From: Halocaridina rubra
Taxonomy: Eukaryota; Arthropoda; Malacostraca; Decapoda; Atyidae
Direction of reading: 5' to 3'
Assembly (NCBI GenBank): GCA_037179515.1
Contig: JAXCGZ010019121.1
Coordinates: 33,146-97,145, forward strand
DNA: 64,000 nt
The position numbers and the translations under genes were made by a program. Shown in pieces: positions 50,299-60,669 of the stretch (positions within the stretch are counted from its first letter, which is position 1; every line of letters starts with the position of its first letter). The notes beneath the pieces were generated by a model that searched no databases, was not told where the DNA came from, and worked only from the letters and a program-made list of their open reading frames with translations.

Positions 50299-52958
50299 AT
50301 ACGGAACATGATACCATAAAAACTTCCTTTGCTGATGCACTAAAGGGGAATATGGCAGTTAAAGTGGCTATGATGGTGGTGGCACTGGACCCCATACAAA
50401 CGGTTGCCTATAAAGAAACATTAATAGAAAAAATGGAAGACTTTGTGATGGAAAGGGTTAATCCACCGATTAAACAGGCACTTGATAATGGGAAGACAGT
50501 GGTAATCTAAGGCATAAGTAAAGTCAAGTAGTCAACATGGCAGGGGAGAAAACAAAGCTAGGAATTTAGACCTGATAAGGAAGCTTGGTGTAGTATGTGG
50601 TCTTGAGGATATTGTAAGCATTCACCAACTAGGTATATATTCCAGGGAGGGAAAGCAAAAACCCACAAAATTGACCTATGAGAGAGGGGACACGTGTAGA
50701 GAAATATTGATGAAGGAAAAAAACCTAAAAGACCTTCAAGAATTCAAAACAGTGTTAATTAGACTATACAGAACACAGGAAAAGATGGTAAGGATCAAAA
50801 ACTTGCTTCAAGAGGCTAGAAAGTTAACTGAGTAAAGATATGAAGAAGAGAAGGAAATTTCTGTTTCAGTCTTCCAGACAAAGGGAAGATAAAGATGATA
50901 ATGAAAGAAGATCAGGGAATAGGGCCTCATTAAGACTGCTATACACAAATGCTGATGGAATAGCTTGTAAGGCAGTAGAATCAAAAGATAGGATTCACAA
51001 CAGTAATGCACATATAGTAGCAGTTACAGAGACAAAGTTAAATGAGGACATAAACAGTGTCACAGTTTTTCCTATGGGCTTCAGAATATTAAGGGTTGAA
51101 AGAACTGATAAGACTGGTGGATGGAAAACACTTCTCATAAGTAAAAGGTTTCAGGTTGAAGAAATAAACTTTGCCATAGAATGGGAGTTCAAGGAATTTC
51201 CTGTTGCTTGCATAAATATTGGGTCAGAGAGCAATATAATAGCTGCTGTATATAACCCACCAAGGAACCAACATAGGCTATAAGTTTATGAGGAAAGTCA
51301 TATAGGTACTATTGAAGTTATAAACTCAGTTGTTAACATTGCACGGGAGAGAAAATGTAGGATTTTGATTATGGGAGATTTTAGTCATAGAGAGATAGAT
51401 TGGATAAATTTTGACCCTCACAGTGGGGAGGACTCATTCAGGGCAAGATTCCTAGAATGCGTACTAGGACATTTCCTACACCAACATGTACTAGAACCAA
51501 CGAGGGTCAGGTGTGGGTATGAGCCATCGCTGCTTGATCTAGTATTCACAGACAATGTGTTGGATTTTGAAAAAATTGAGTATGAACCACCAATTGGAAA
51601 GAGTGACCACTGTGTGTTGTTGATGGAGTATATCATTGAAGATTTTCTGCCTGAAAGTAGATGCACTGAGGACACGAGGAGGAATTATCCAAAAGGAGAT
51701 TACATCAAAATGAATGAGCTATTTGCAGTTATTGACTGGAGGACCTTATTTAACAGCAAATCTCAACAAGAAATGGACTTCTTTAGTGAGGAAAATGGGA
51801 AGATAGTAGATTGTTGCACATATTCCATTAAAATAGTTGTTATTCATGCCAGAGGGAAATGGTTCAATAATGAGTGTAAAAGAGCTAAGGAGTGGAGAGA
51901 CTGATGTTGAAAATGGAATAGGAGGTGAAAAAACATAAATGCCTGGCAGACTTATAAAAGAGCAAGAAATGACTACCTATGTAAAAAAATGAGACAAACT
52001 ATGAGAGGGCTATCACCAGGAAGGCTACAGAGTATCCCAAACTTTTTCACAGCTTTATCAAAGGAAAACTGAAAGTCAACAAGTTTGAAAGCTTAAGAGA
52101 GCAGATGGAAGTATCACTGAGATGGATAAAGAGATCTGAGAAGAACTGAACAAGAAATTTCAGTCAGTATTTACAGTAGAAAATACCCCACCCCCTTAGA
52201 TTGTAGAGATAGGAGCTTATGGGCCAGCTTTAGAGAGCATCATCTTTTCAGTCACAGATGTATTCAAAGCCCTAATGAAGTTAGATGCCCATAAACCTAC
52301 AGGTCTTGATGATATATCCCTTTATGTACTTAAGAAATGCGCTAATTCAATATCAGCGGCACTAAGTACTATATTTGAAAAGTCGCTGGAGTCAGGGGAG
52401 ATTCCATGATGATGGAAACAAGCAAATGTGGCATCTATCTTCAAAACGGGAGGGAAGGATACGGCTCTAAACTATGGACCAGTTTCCTTAACCAGCATAG
52501 CTTGCAAAGTTATGGAGAAACTACTAAGGAAACATATCTCTCTTTGCTTGGAATCCTTCAACTTTTTGTTAGTGAGACAACATGGCTTCGAGAAGGTAGA
52601 TCAACAGTAACAAACTTGTTAGAATATTATGATGATGTAAGCCGAATCTTAGTAGAAAGAGAGGGTTGGGCAGATTGCATGTTCCTGGACTTCCAGATAG
52701 CAATTGACAGTGTCCCACACTAGAGATTTATTAAGAAGCTGCAAGGAATGGCGAGAATAGGTGGAAATGTCTTGGAATAGATAAAAACTTACTTAGAAGG
52801 AAGGGAAAAGAGGGTTAGAGTAAGACAGTGTCTGAATGGAGAAGAGTTAGTAGTGGAGTTTCACAGGGATCAGTTTTAGTGCCACTTTTGTTCCTTGTAT
52901 ATGTAAATGACCTACCAGAGTCTGTAAATTCATTCATGAATATGTTTGCAGATGATAC
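50299..52958 (+). mobile_element. CR1-like LINE copy G, part 2 (ORF1 end and ORF2)
   Basis: From the ORF1 region (AAAACTTCCTTTGCTGATGC) through ORF2 to TTTGCAGATGATAC (52958), just where the RT FADD motif is encoded. There the second Gmr1-type element begins. Diverged, with numerous stops. Confidence 0.88.
50840..52958 (+). pseudogene. CR1-G ORF2, decayed
   Basis: Two long open pieces remain: 50840-51283 ([35 protein letters not shown]) and 51365-51904 (IMGDFSHREIDWI with GDFN changed to GDFS; KSDHCVLLMEYIIEDFLPE). RT pieces: GPVSLTSIACKVMEKLLRKH and LDFQIAIDSVPH, where the catalytic KAFDTVPH has become IAIDSVPH. It is truncated by insertion at the FADD codons. Confidence 0.87.
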
Positions 52959-54099
52959 TGTGACAGAGTGTTTCACTCAAAGTCACTAGAGGCAGTTAGA
53001 TGCCTTATTAGTTAATTTAGTAACTTAACTGTCATTTTTCTAACTAAAAATAATTCCCACTCCTTGACTTTTGCAGATTATGATTATTTGCAATTTATAT
53101 TTTAACTTTTAGCTAATTTTAAATATACCCTATTTAATATTTTTGTACGTGTAGAAAGCATAATCCCGATATAAAGGCTGCCCCCTATTTTTGTTTCCCT
53201 ACCATTCCCTCTCTTCAGCGAGCCTATCAGATACGTTTTCTTTAAAAAATTTTTATGATAAAATAGCTCTTGCTAAAAAATTATTATAAAAATTGTTCTC
53301 TCGGATAATTTTGTTATAAATTTGACCTTGCTGTTATGTCATTAGCCTGTCTAGATATATTTCAGTAGCTTCTTTATTATTTGAATATTTAAATTCCGTC
53401 TCCTACAACGCAAAGAACGTTCCAGAGATTAATTACCAGTAACCTAATTTTCCATTATTATTTTAGTTTTATTTTATTTGCTTCCACTTGTTGCACCTAA
53501 AATACTGTCTCTCCCTTGCATCTCTGCTATAATTGTCTGGGACCATCACTAAAGTAGCCCTGGTATAAAATAAGAGCCAGTCACTGCTCTAGAAATATAT
53601 CCTACAGATGACGTCGCCAGGAGGGACATTGAAGCGTCCTCATTTGGCAGCCAAACATCCCAGAGGCAGCATCTCGCCTTAGCAGTCAAGCTTGTTTCAA
53701 ACCTTATTTACGTGACATCTTCACAGGAATTCATCTGGCACAAACAAGTGTCCTCTATTCTACTCTGCCTGTGTGACAGAGGTAATCGTCGAGTTGAGGC
53801 CAAAGTCTTGGCATACGTCCGTGGTGCCGGGAAACGAACTCATACTCACCTCCTCCGGGATTCGAGGCAGCATTTCATAAAATTTAATTAAAAAATTTAA
53901 TTCAATTCTTTTAATGTCATTGCACTTCCAAAATTAAAAGAAAGTTGAATTCTGAGTTTCATTTAACCGAGTAGTGGTATACGGATGGGGTGTTCAAGTA
54001 CAAATATCTGTCCTGTCTGTTTGTGAGCTCTTAACCGAGCTCGGTACTTTGAGTCCCCTTAGTAAAACAGAATCTTAACAACTCTCCATTCCCACAACA
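52959..54099 (+). repeat. 5' LTR of copy 2 lacking the intron (1141 bp)
   Basis: TGTGACAGAGTGTTTCACTC to ATTCCCACAACA. Colinear with the 2112-bp LTR of copy 1 except that the 997-bp GT-AG segment is precisely absent: CACAAACAAG at 53739-53748 is joined directly to TGTCCTCTATTCTACTCTGC at 53749. TATAAA at 53170-53175 is retained. Confidence 0.93.
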
Positions 54100-54103
54100 A
54101 TAT

Positions 54104-54121
54104 TGGCGCCCGAACAGGGAT
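54104..54121 (+). promoter_or_regulatory. Primer-binding site, tRNA-Lys type, copy 2
   Basis: TGGCGCCCGAACAGGGAT, differing only at the last base from the site in copy 1. It lies four bases after the LTR end, as in copy 1. Confidence 0.88.
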
Positions 54122-55310
54122 CCAAACAGACAGACTGATTTTGATAAATTTATTTTCATTTTGCTTTTTAACATTGCACATGAAACCCGATTACCATTGG
54201 CTCGATTACTGAAATGAATGAATCAGGCTGCACACGAAAACTTTATCGCGTTAGAGACGTTGCGGATAAGATTTTTTTCGTCTAATTTTCAATATTGATT
54301 ATGGTAACTAATATTTTCTTGTTTCCCATGTGGTAAACAATATTTCAGGAAATCTACATGAGATTATGTGGTAACAGACTTAAGAAATTTTGCATGACGA
54401 GAAGACGTGTTAGATAAAATTTCATTTATTTGCGTGATAAGATTGAGTTTTAAAGCATTCGTGTTTTATATATCCGTTAAAGGGTGATACTTGTTAGGAA
54501 TTGTTTATATTTCCTTGGAATTAGGAATTGGGAGAAAGCATATTAAGTATTTTTGCTTATAATTGTGTTTTATATTCAAGCATTGACTGCTTATAGATTG
54601 GGAAGAAAAACTTTGGTGTCATTTATCGAGCCTAGGCTAAGCCTTTCATGTGTTTGAGTTGTCACATCGAAAATAAATTTTCTCATTACTAGTAGAAATG
54701 TGTAATCTGGCTGCCTAGTAAGCTGTTAGCTTATCGTTGGTGTACTTTGCATAGGATCTGTGCCCTTTTGGTAACACTTCAGAATTTTACTTACGACATT
54801 TTATTTGTGGGTACTGCCATATACGCGCTCATACGCAGGCACGACCGCGATACTGTACTTGTTCGTATTACTTACGACATTTTATTTGTGGGTACTGCCA
54901 AATACGCGCTCATACCCATGCACGACCGCTATACTATGCTTGTTTGTATTCTCTGGCACTGGGTGCTAGTCGGTAAAATTTGTTGTTGCTCATTCCTTTC
55001 ATTTGCACCATAATCGCAGGTACTGCCGCATATTGCTGTTAAGCAGGCACGACTGCGATCCTGTATTACCAGTGTTTCATGCAATGTTTTGCAACAGTTT
55101 GCTGCTGTTGCACTTGATTATATTTTGAGTCAGTTTTATGGTGAGGTTTTGAGATCACATTTACTTTTAAGTTTGAACTGTGGTATTGAATTTTTTTTTC
55201 TCTCCTTGGTGTTGTGTGGTTCTTTCATTTTTTTTTTCTACTATTGTAGAGATTTCTTAGTGGTTGCTTTTTTTTTTTGCACTTCATTATTGACTGTTTA
55301 GGAGCCCACC
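54122..55310 (+). other. Leader of Gmr1-type copy 2
   Basis: Untranslated leader matching the left arm of the copy 1 hairpin (to ~54995) and then the sequence after it. Contains a two-unit ~81-bp tandem repeat (54791-54950). Small ORFs here are chance. Confidence 0.8.
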
Positions 55311-56466
55311 ATGGCAACTGGGCAGTCACAGGAAACAAACATGGAAACCAGGCAGTCACAGGAAACCATCGAAACATTTGATGAGGAGCATTACCTGGAC
55401 ATAATGATTGCTAGGGGTGAGAGATACGGTTTTTCCCCAGGACAGGAGCTCTTCAAATGGGCTCATGAGAAGATGGTGGAACACCGAGATAAGTTGGAGA
55501 AGAGAGCAAGTGACGAGGCACAAGCACAACGCGAACATGAGCTTGCGCTTGCTCAGCTTTGAATGGGAATCACAGACAGTGGCCCTTCATCTGGAAATGG
55601 GGACCAGCCTTGTGAGAGGCCCCCCCCCAATGCTGAAATACGAAGACGACGGCAAGCAACCGCTTGATACTTACATCTGCTCTTTCGAAAGTCTTGCGAC
55701 AACTAGCTTGTCTGCTCGCCCTGGTCAATGAACTCGACCAAATGCAACTGAGGGACTATGAGAAAGTTAAAAGCACTCTCCTGGCCTCACAGAACCTTTC
55801 ATCAACTGAGTGTAGTGCTAGGTATATTTCTGCTTTCCCATTGAAGGAGGAGAACTGTAGTACCTGTAGGACACTTTGCGAGTTGCAAAGTGTCCTCGTG
55901 AGAAGTTGTATGTGTTCCTGATGTTTGATGCAATTGCCAATGACCTCCCACCGGATGTTGTTGCATATGTGAGGACTCAGCTTAAGGGTGAGATCAACTA
56001 CGAGAAAAGTTTAGCCGCTGTGGATGAGTACCTCCAGCACAACCAGACTGGAGTACGTCTCTGTGATGTTATGAGGGCAAGAAGGGCCAATTCCAAGGCT
56101 CGTCCTCAGAGTTTTATCTCCCAAGCAGCAGGCCATGATTCTCACTGGAAAGGAGATCACAGGAACGGGAAGCACAAGGGCCCCTCGCAGAACTCACATC
56201 ATCCAGCACATCCTCCTCACACTCCTGAGCCTTATTACGGCCATGCACCCACACTCAAGAAGGATGACTCGGTAAGACCTAAGCTTCAGCAGTTCAGAGG
56301 CAAAGGCCATTACTCTGCTCCACTTTCCCAGGGTTTTCAGCCAAACTCTAAGAGCCATCACACTCCCTCACACAGCGGCAGCCCACATAGCCATCTGGCC
56401 ATGCACTTGGCCCATGCTGTAGAAATAAGGCCAGAAAGGGCCACTGAGGATAACACCGAGGAACCT
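55311..56466 (+). pseudogene. Gmr1-type gag and start of protease, copy 2
   Basis: ATG at 55311 in CCCACCATGGC. The N-terminal 83 codons are open (METRQSQETIETFDEEHYLD). A stop at 55560 and a deletion around 55690-55700 break the middle. From 55876 a frame is open across the gag C-terminus (FMFDAIANDLPPDVVAYV in part, LAAVDEYLQHNQTGVRLCDV, then a His/Pro-rich stretch, PAHPPHTPEPYYGHAPTL) into the segment MHLAHAVEIRPERATED, which in copy 1 starts the protease ORF. So gag and pol belong to one frame. No CCHC zinc knuckle. Confidence 0.85.
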
Positions 56467-56589
56467 CCGTGTCGTAAAAGGTGACTAAAAGTGGACGGGG
56501 CGGGGGGACTAGGAATCCCCCCCTTGTATCAACCTCCTGCGAGACGTCAAAGAAGAAGATGAGTAGAGGGGAGAATAACTTCTCCCCAA

Positions 56590-59500
56590 ACTCTAGTTTT
56601 GGGGTGTCTAAATGTGCGTGGTTGTAGTACGATAGAGAGCAAAAGATGTGAGATTGGATATATGTTTAGTAGGAGGAGGATGGATGTATTGGCATTGTGT
56701 GAGACGAAGATGAAAGGAAAAGGATAAGTGGCATTTGGTGATGTGATGGGTAGGGTGTCTTGTTTGAAAGGGGGAGAGCGAGAGAAGGTGTGGCATTATT
56801 GCTGAGTGAATGGATGGTAAATCAGGTAGTGGAATGGAAGGAAGTGTCATCTAGGCTGATGTGGGTGAGGGCTAGGATAGTAAGGGAATGTTGGGCTTTT
56901 GTTAGTGCGTATGGCCAGGATGTGAAAGAAGTGAGGAAGATCGGGATGAATTCTGGAATGAGTTAACAAGATATGTGGATGGTCTGAGTAGAAGGAACTA
57001 TGTAGTTGTGTTGGGTGACTTGAATGCCAGAGTGGGTGATGGAGAGATAGAAGGTGTTGTAGGAAAGTATGGGGTACCAGGTGGGAATGAGAGTGGCGAG
57101 AGACTGTTAGATATGTGTGTGGAGCAAGAGTTGGTGATAGGTAATAGTTTATTTAAGAAGAAGTTAATAAATAAGTATACATGGATGAGAGTGGCAAATG
57201 GAAGAGTGAAAGAAAGAGCATTGATGGATTATGTGTTGGTAGCAAAGAGCACGGTTGGTAGAGTGAAAGATGTAAATGCATTCAGGGGTGTGGCTGCTGG
57301 GATGTCTGATCATTTTTTGGTTGAAGCAAAAGTGGTAGTAGCAAAAGAGTGGGGAAATAGTGTGGGGGGATGTAGAAGGGAAATAGTGAAGGTGGAAGAG
57401 TTGAAGAAGCCAGAGAAGAGACAGGAATATCAGGACAGATTGAGAGTGGCATATGACAGGGTGAAAGAAAGAGAAGTTGGAAAGTTAGGGGAGGAATGGG
57501 GGTTGATGAAAGAATGTTTTGTGGGACATGCAAGTGATGTGTGTGGAAAGAGGTTTGTTGGAGGTGGCATGAGGAGGGGTAGCGAGTGGTGGAATGAAGG
57601 GGTGAAAATGAAGGTGGAAGAGAAAAAGAGGGCTTTTGAGGAATGGCTGCAGTGTAAAAGTAGGGAGAAGTATGAAAGATATAGGGAGAAAAATGTGGAA
57701 ACCAAGCGGAAGGTAGAGGAAGAGAAGAGGTTGGCAAATGTTAGGTGGGGACAGGATTTTAGTAGGTCATATGAGGAGAATAAAAAGAAGTTTTGGAAAG
57801 AAGTGAAGAGAGTAAGGAAGGGTGGATCGAGGATGGAAGAGACAGTGAAAGATGTGAATGGACAGATGTTAAGAGGGAACAATGCAAGGAGAAGGTGGGC
57901 AGAATATTTTGAGTGCTTGCTGAATGTTGAGGAAGATAGAGAGGCAGCTATAGTGGCAGTGGGAGGGGTTCAAGGGCCAGTAATGGGAGATGAAAATGAG
58001 AGAGAGATTACAAGAGAGGAGATGAAAAAGGCATTGTATGAAGCAAAAGCAGGTAAAGCACCTGGAATGGATGGTGTGAGAGCGGAGATGTTGAAAGAAG
58101 GGGGTGTGACTGCATTGGAATGGTTAGTGAGAGTGTTTAATATATGCTTTATGTTGTCATTGGTGCCAGTGGAATGGGTGATTGCCTGTATAGTGCCCCT
58201 ATACAAAGGTAAGGGAGATATGTATGAATGCAAAAATTTTAGGGGTATAAGTTTGTTGAGTGTGGTAGGAAAAGTGTATGGTAGGATGCTGGTTAATAGG
58301 ATTAGGGATAAGACAGAATATGTGATCGCGGAAGTGCAGAGTGGTTTTAGGAGAGGTAGAGGTTGTATAGATCAGATTTTTATAGTTAGGCAGTTATGTG
58401 AGAAATATTTAGCAAAGGGTAAGGATGTGTATTTTGCATTTTTGGATCTGGAGAAAGCATATGATAGAGTTGATTGAGAGGCTATGTGGAATGTTTTGAG
58501 ATTATATGGCATTAATGGTAAATTGTTGCATGCAGTGAAGAGTTTGTATGAGGGCAGTAGAGCTTGTGTTAGGGTAGGGAGTGAAGTGAGTGAGTGGTTT
58601 CCAGTGAGTGTGGGACTGAGACAAGGATGTGTGATGTCACCATGTCTGTTCAATTTGTATATTGATGGAGTTGTAAGAGAGGTGAATGAGCGAGTGCGTG
58701 GTCGAGGTTTGAGAATGGTAGATGGGGATGATAACGAGTGGGAGCTGAATCAGTAGCTGTTTGCAGATGATACTGTGGTGGTGGAAGATTCAGAGGAAAA
58801 GCTGTGTCAGTTAGTGTCAGAATCTGGAATGGTGTGTGAGAGAAGGAAGTTGCAAGTGAATGTGGGAAAGAGTAATGTTATGAGGTGTACAAGAAATGAG
58901 GATGGTGCTAGATTGAATGTTATGTTGAATGGAGAGACACTTGAGGAGGTTAATCAGTTTAAGTATTTAGACTCGGTTATAGCTGCAAATGGTGGAGTGG
59001 AAGCAGATGTGTGCCACAGAGTGAATGAAGGATGTAAAGTGTTGGGTGCATTGAAAGGAGTGATGAAGAATAGAGGGTTGAAAATGAATGTTAAGAAAGT
59101 TTTGTATGAGAAAGTGGTTGTGCCAACTGTGATGTATGGATCAGAGTTATGGGGTATGAAAGTAAGTGAGAGACGGAAACTAAATGTGTTTGAGATGAAA
59201 TGCCTGAGGAGTATGATTGGTATATCTCGATTGGATAGGGTTAGGAATGAAGTGGTGAGAGCAAGAACGGGTGTGAGGAGAGAAATTGTGATTACCTAAT
59301 TGTGATTACCTAATTGTGTTTACGGGAAAGAGCCCAAAGCTCGTATCTTCCCGTCTCCTGATCGGTTCCATTTTATACTTAGTGATACTTATCATACCTG
59401 TCCTTAAAACTATGGATTGAGATAGCATTAACTACCTCCTCGCTTAGCCAATTCCAATTATCAACTACTCTTACGCAGCCAGAGTAGATATGAATGTTCT

Positions 59501-59720
59501 GAAATGGTTTGGCCTTGTGGAAAGGATGGATGAGGAAAGGCTGCTGAAAAAGGTGATGAATGCGAGAGTTGATGGGAGAAATACCAGAGAGAGGCCTAGG
59601 TTTGGATGGATGGATGGAGTAAGGAGAGCCCTGAATGATAGGAGGATGGATGTGAGGGAAGCAAGCGAGCGTGCTAGGAATAGGAATGAGTGGCGAGCGA
59701 TTGTAACGCAGCTCTGATGG
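56590..59720 (+). pseudogene. RTE-like LINE ORF: endonuclease and RT, few lesions
   Basis: The N-terminal endonuclease is split over frames to 56975. From there 500 codons are open: VVVLGDLNARVGDGEIEGVV (catalytic GDLN), AAGMSDHFLVEAKV (SDH), coiled linker, RT KAGKAPGMDGVRAEMLKEGG, FRGISLLSVVGKVYGRMLVN, FAFLDLEKAYDRVD. TGA at 58475-58477, then SVGLRQGCVMSPCLFNLYID, stop 58754, LFADDTVVVEDSEEKL (FADD). C-terminal: VVPTVMYGSELWGMKVSERR, GISRLDRVRNEVVRARTG and, after a nested fragment, NVLKWFGLVERMDEERLLKK, ending TGA ~59718. Two in-frame stops, but most of the frame is intact. Confidence 0.88.
59287..59474 (-). mobile_element. CR1 3' end fragment on the minus strand, nested in the RTE-like LINE
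   Basis: GTGATTACCTAATTGTGATT at the left is the inverted two-unit tail, then the inverted stem-loop (ACGGGAAAGAGCCC...CCGTC) and ~130 bp of 3' coding/UTR sequence ending CTACTCTTAC. Only the last 188 bp of the element are present. It is the only clear CR1 insertion in reverse orientation. No target duplication was seen. Confidence 0.9.
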
Positions 59721-59981
59721 GCATCTGTTGTTACCACGGGGCTGCATCTTACAGAGGTAGCCCTGTGGTAGGGGCAGTAGGAGGAGTTGGCAGTCGTGAA
59801 GCAACACAGGTTGTGGAAGAGCCGGGATGATGGGCTGTGGCACTCAAGCAGTGCCATCTGAACAGTCGCTAGCTCCCTCGTCATTGCCCATAGAGCAAAG
59901 TAATCCCCTTATTGTTTTCTTTTTTTTATGTTGGTTACCCCCCAATTAAAGGGGGAAACAGCCAAGGAAGACAGATAGATG

Positions 59982-60472
59982 TGAGGCCAAACCTGAATAT
60001 GCAGCCCCCTTTTGGAATCTGCACTTGAAAAAGCACGTAGCTAAGCTTGAAAAAGTTCAAAGACATACCATGAAACTGGTGCCAGAGATACGCAATCTCA
60101 TTTATGATGAGAGGCTGATGGAATTAGACATACCATCACTCTAAAAGACTGATGGGGATATTCTATCATGGTTATGATAGAATGAATAGGGATCGATATT
60201 TTGATATGGCTGTCACTAGAACTAGAGGTCATAGTTTGAAGCTTCATAAGAAAGCTTCTTTGCAGGATGTAAGGAAGTGATTTTTTAGTGTAAGAGTAGT
60301 TGATAATTGGAAATATGCTAAGCGAGGAGGTAGTTAATGCTAAGTCAATCCATAGTTTTAAGGACAGGTATGATAAATATCACAAAGTACAAAATGGAAC
60401 CGATCTGAAGACGGGAAGATACGAGCTTTGGACTCTTTCCTGCAAGCACAATTAGGTAATTACAAATAGGTA
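59982..60472 (+). mobile_element. CR1-like LINE, 3' part, probably the end of copy G
   Basis: C-terminal ORF2 sequence (GTGAGGCCAAACCTGAATAT...) with stops, 3' UTR and tail (ACAATTAGGTAATTACAAAT). About 370 bp separates it in the consensus from the break at 52958. If it belongs to copy G, that stretch was deleted with the end of the gypsy copy. Confidence 0.75.
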
Positions 60473-60486
60473 ATCACACACACACA

Positions 60487-60650
60487 GTAATTGGAATTAG
60501 CTAAGAGAGGAGGTAGTTAATGCTAACTCAATCCATAGTGTTAAGGACAAGTGCGGTAAGTATCACTAGGTACAAAATGGAAGCAACCAGGAGACAGGAA
60601 GTTACGAGCTTGGGGCTTTTACCCGTAAGCACAAGTAGGTAAATTCACAC
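60487..60650 (+). mobile_element. CR1-like LINE fragment H
   Basis: Only ~165 bp: the last codons, 3' UTR and an imperfect single tail unit (ACAAGTAGGTAAATTC), between CA-rich spacers at 60473-60486 and 60648-60669. Confidence 0.75.
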
Positions 60651-60669
60651 CCACACACACACACACACA
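60648..60669. repeat. CA-rich microsatellite
   Basis: CACACCCACACACACACACA between CR1 fragments H and I. Similar short CA runs separate other tail-to-head pairs at 28093 and 60473. Confidence 0.85.

Larger units (their letters stand above)
52959..56466 (+). mobile_element. Gmr1-type Ty3/gypsy element, copy 2 (3'-truncated)
   Basis: 5' LTR 52959-54099, spacer ATAT, PBS, leader and gag into the start of the protease; the rest is lost where the LINE at 56467 begins. It inserted into CR1-G at the RT active-site codons (left flank GATAC). Confidence 0.9.
56467..59981 (+). mobile_element. RTE-like LINE with GTGTCGTAAAAGG 5' head
   Basis: Starts CCGTGTCGTAAAAGGTGACT and a GGGGGGACTAGGAATCCCCC segment, then endonuclease, RT, C-terminal region and a 3' UTR ending ACCCCCCAATTAAAGGGGGAAACAG and a GATA-like tail. 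No RNase H. The right flank is CR1-G's 3' part; the left is Gmr1-type gag. Clade (RTE or Proto2-like) is tentative. Confidence 0.82.

Noticed and set aside
53730..53760. The shorter LTR as an ordinary random deletion
   Set aside because: The junction falls exactly between consensus donor and acceptor sites shared by the two long LTRs; only 1-2 bases of ambiguity exist. Kept as a possible but less likely alternative.
57282..57882. Two ~150-codon minus-strand ORFs
   Set aside because: Antisense to the purine-rich linker of the RTE-like LINE; low complexity (Ser, Pro, Phe) and no motif.
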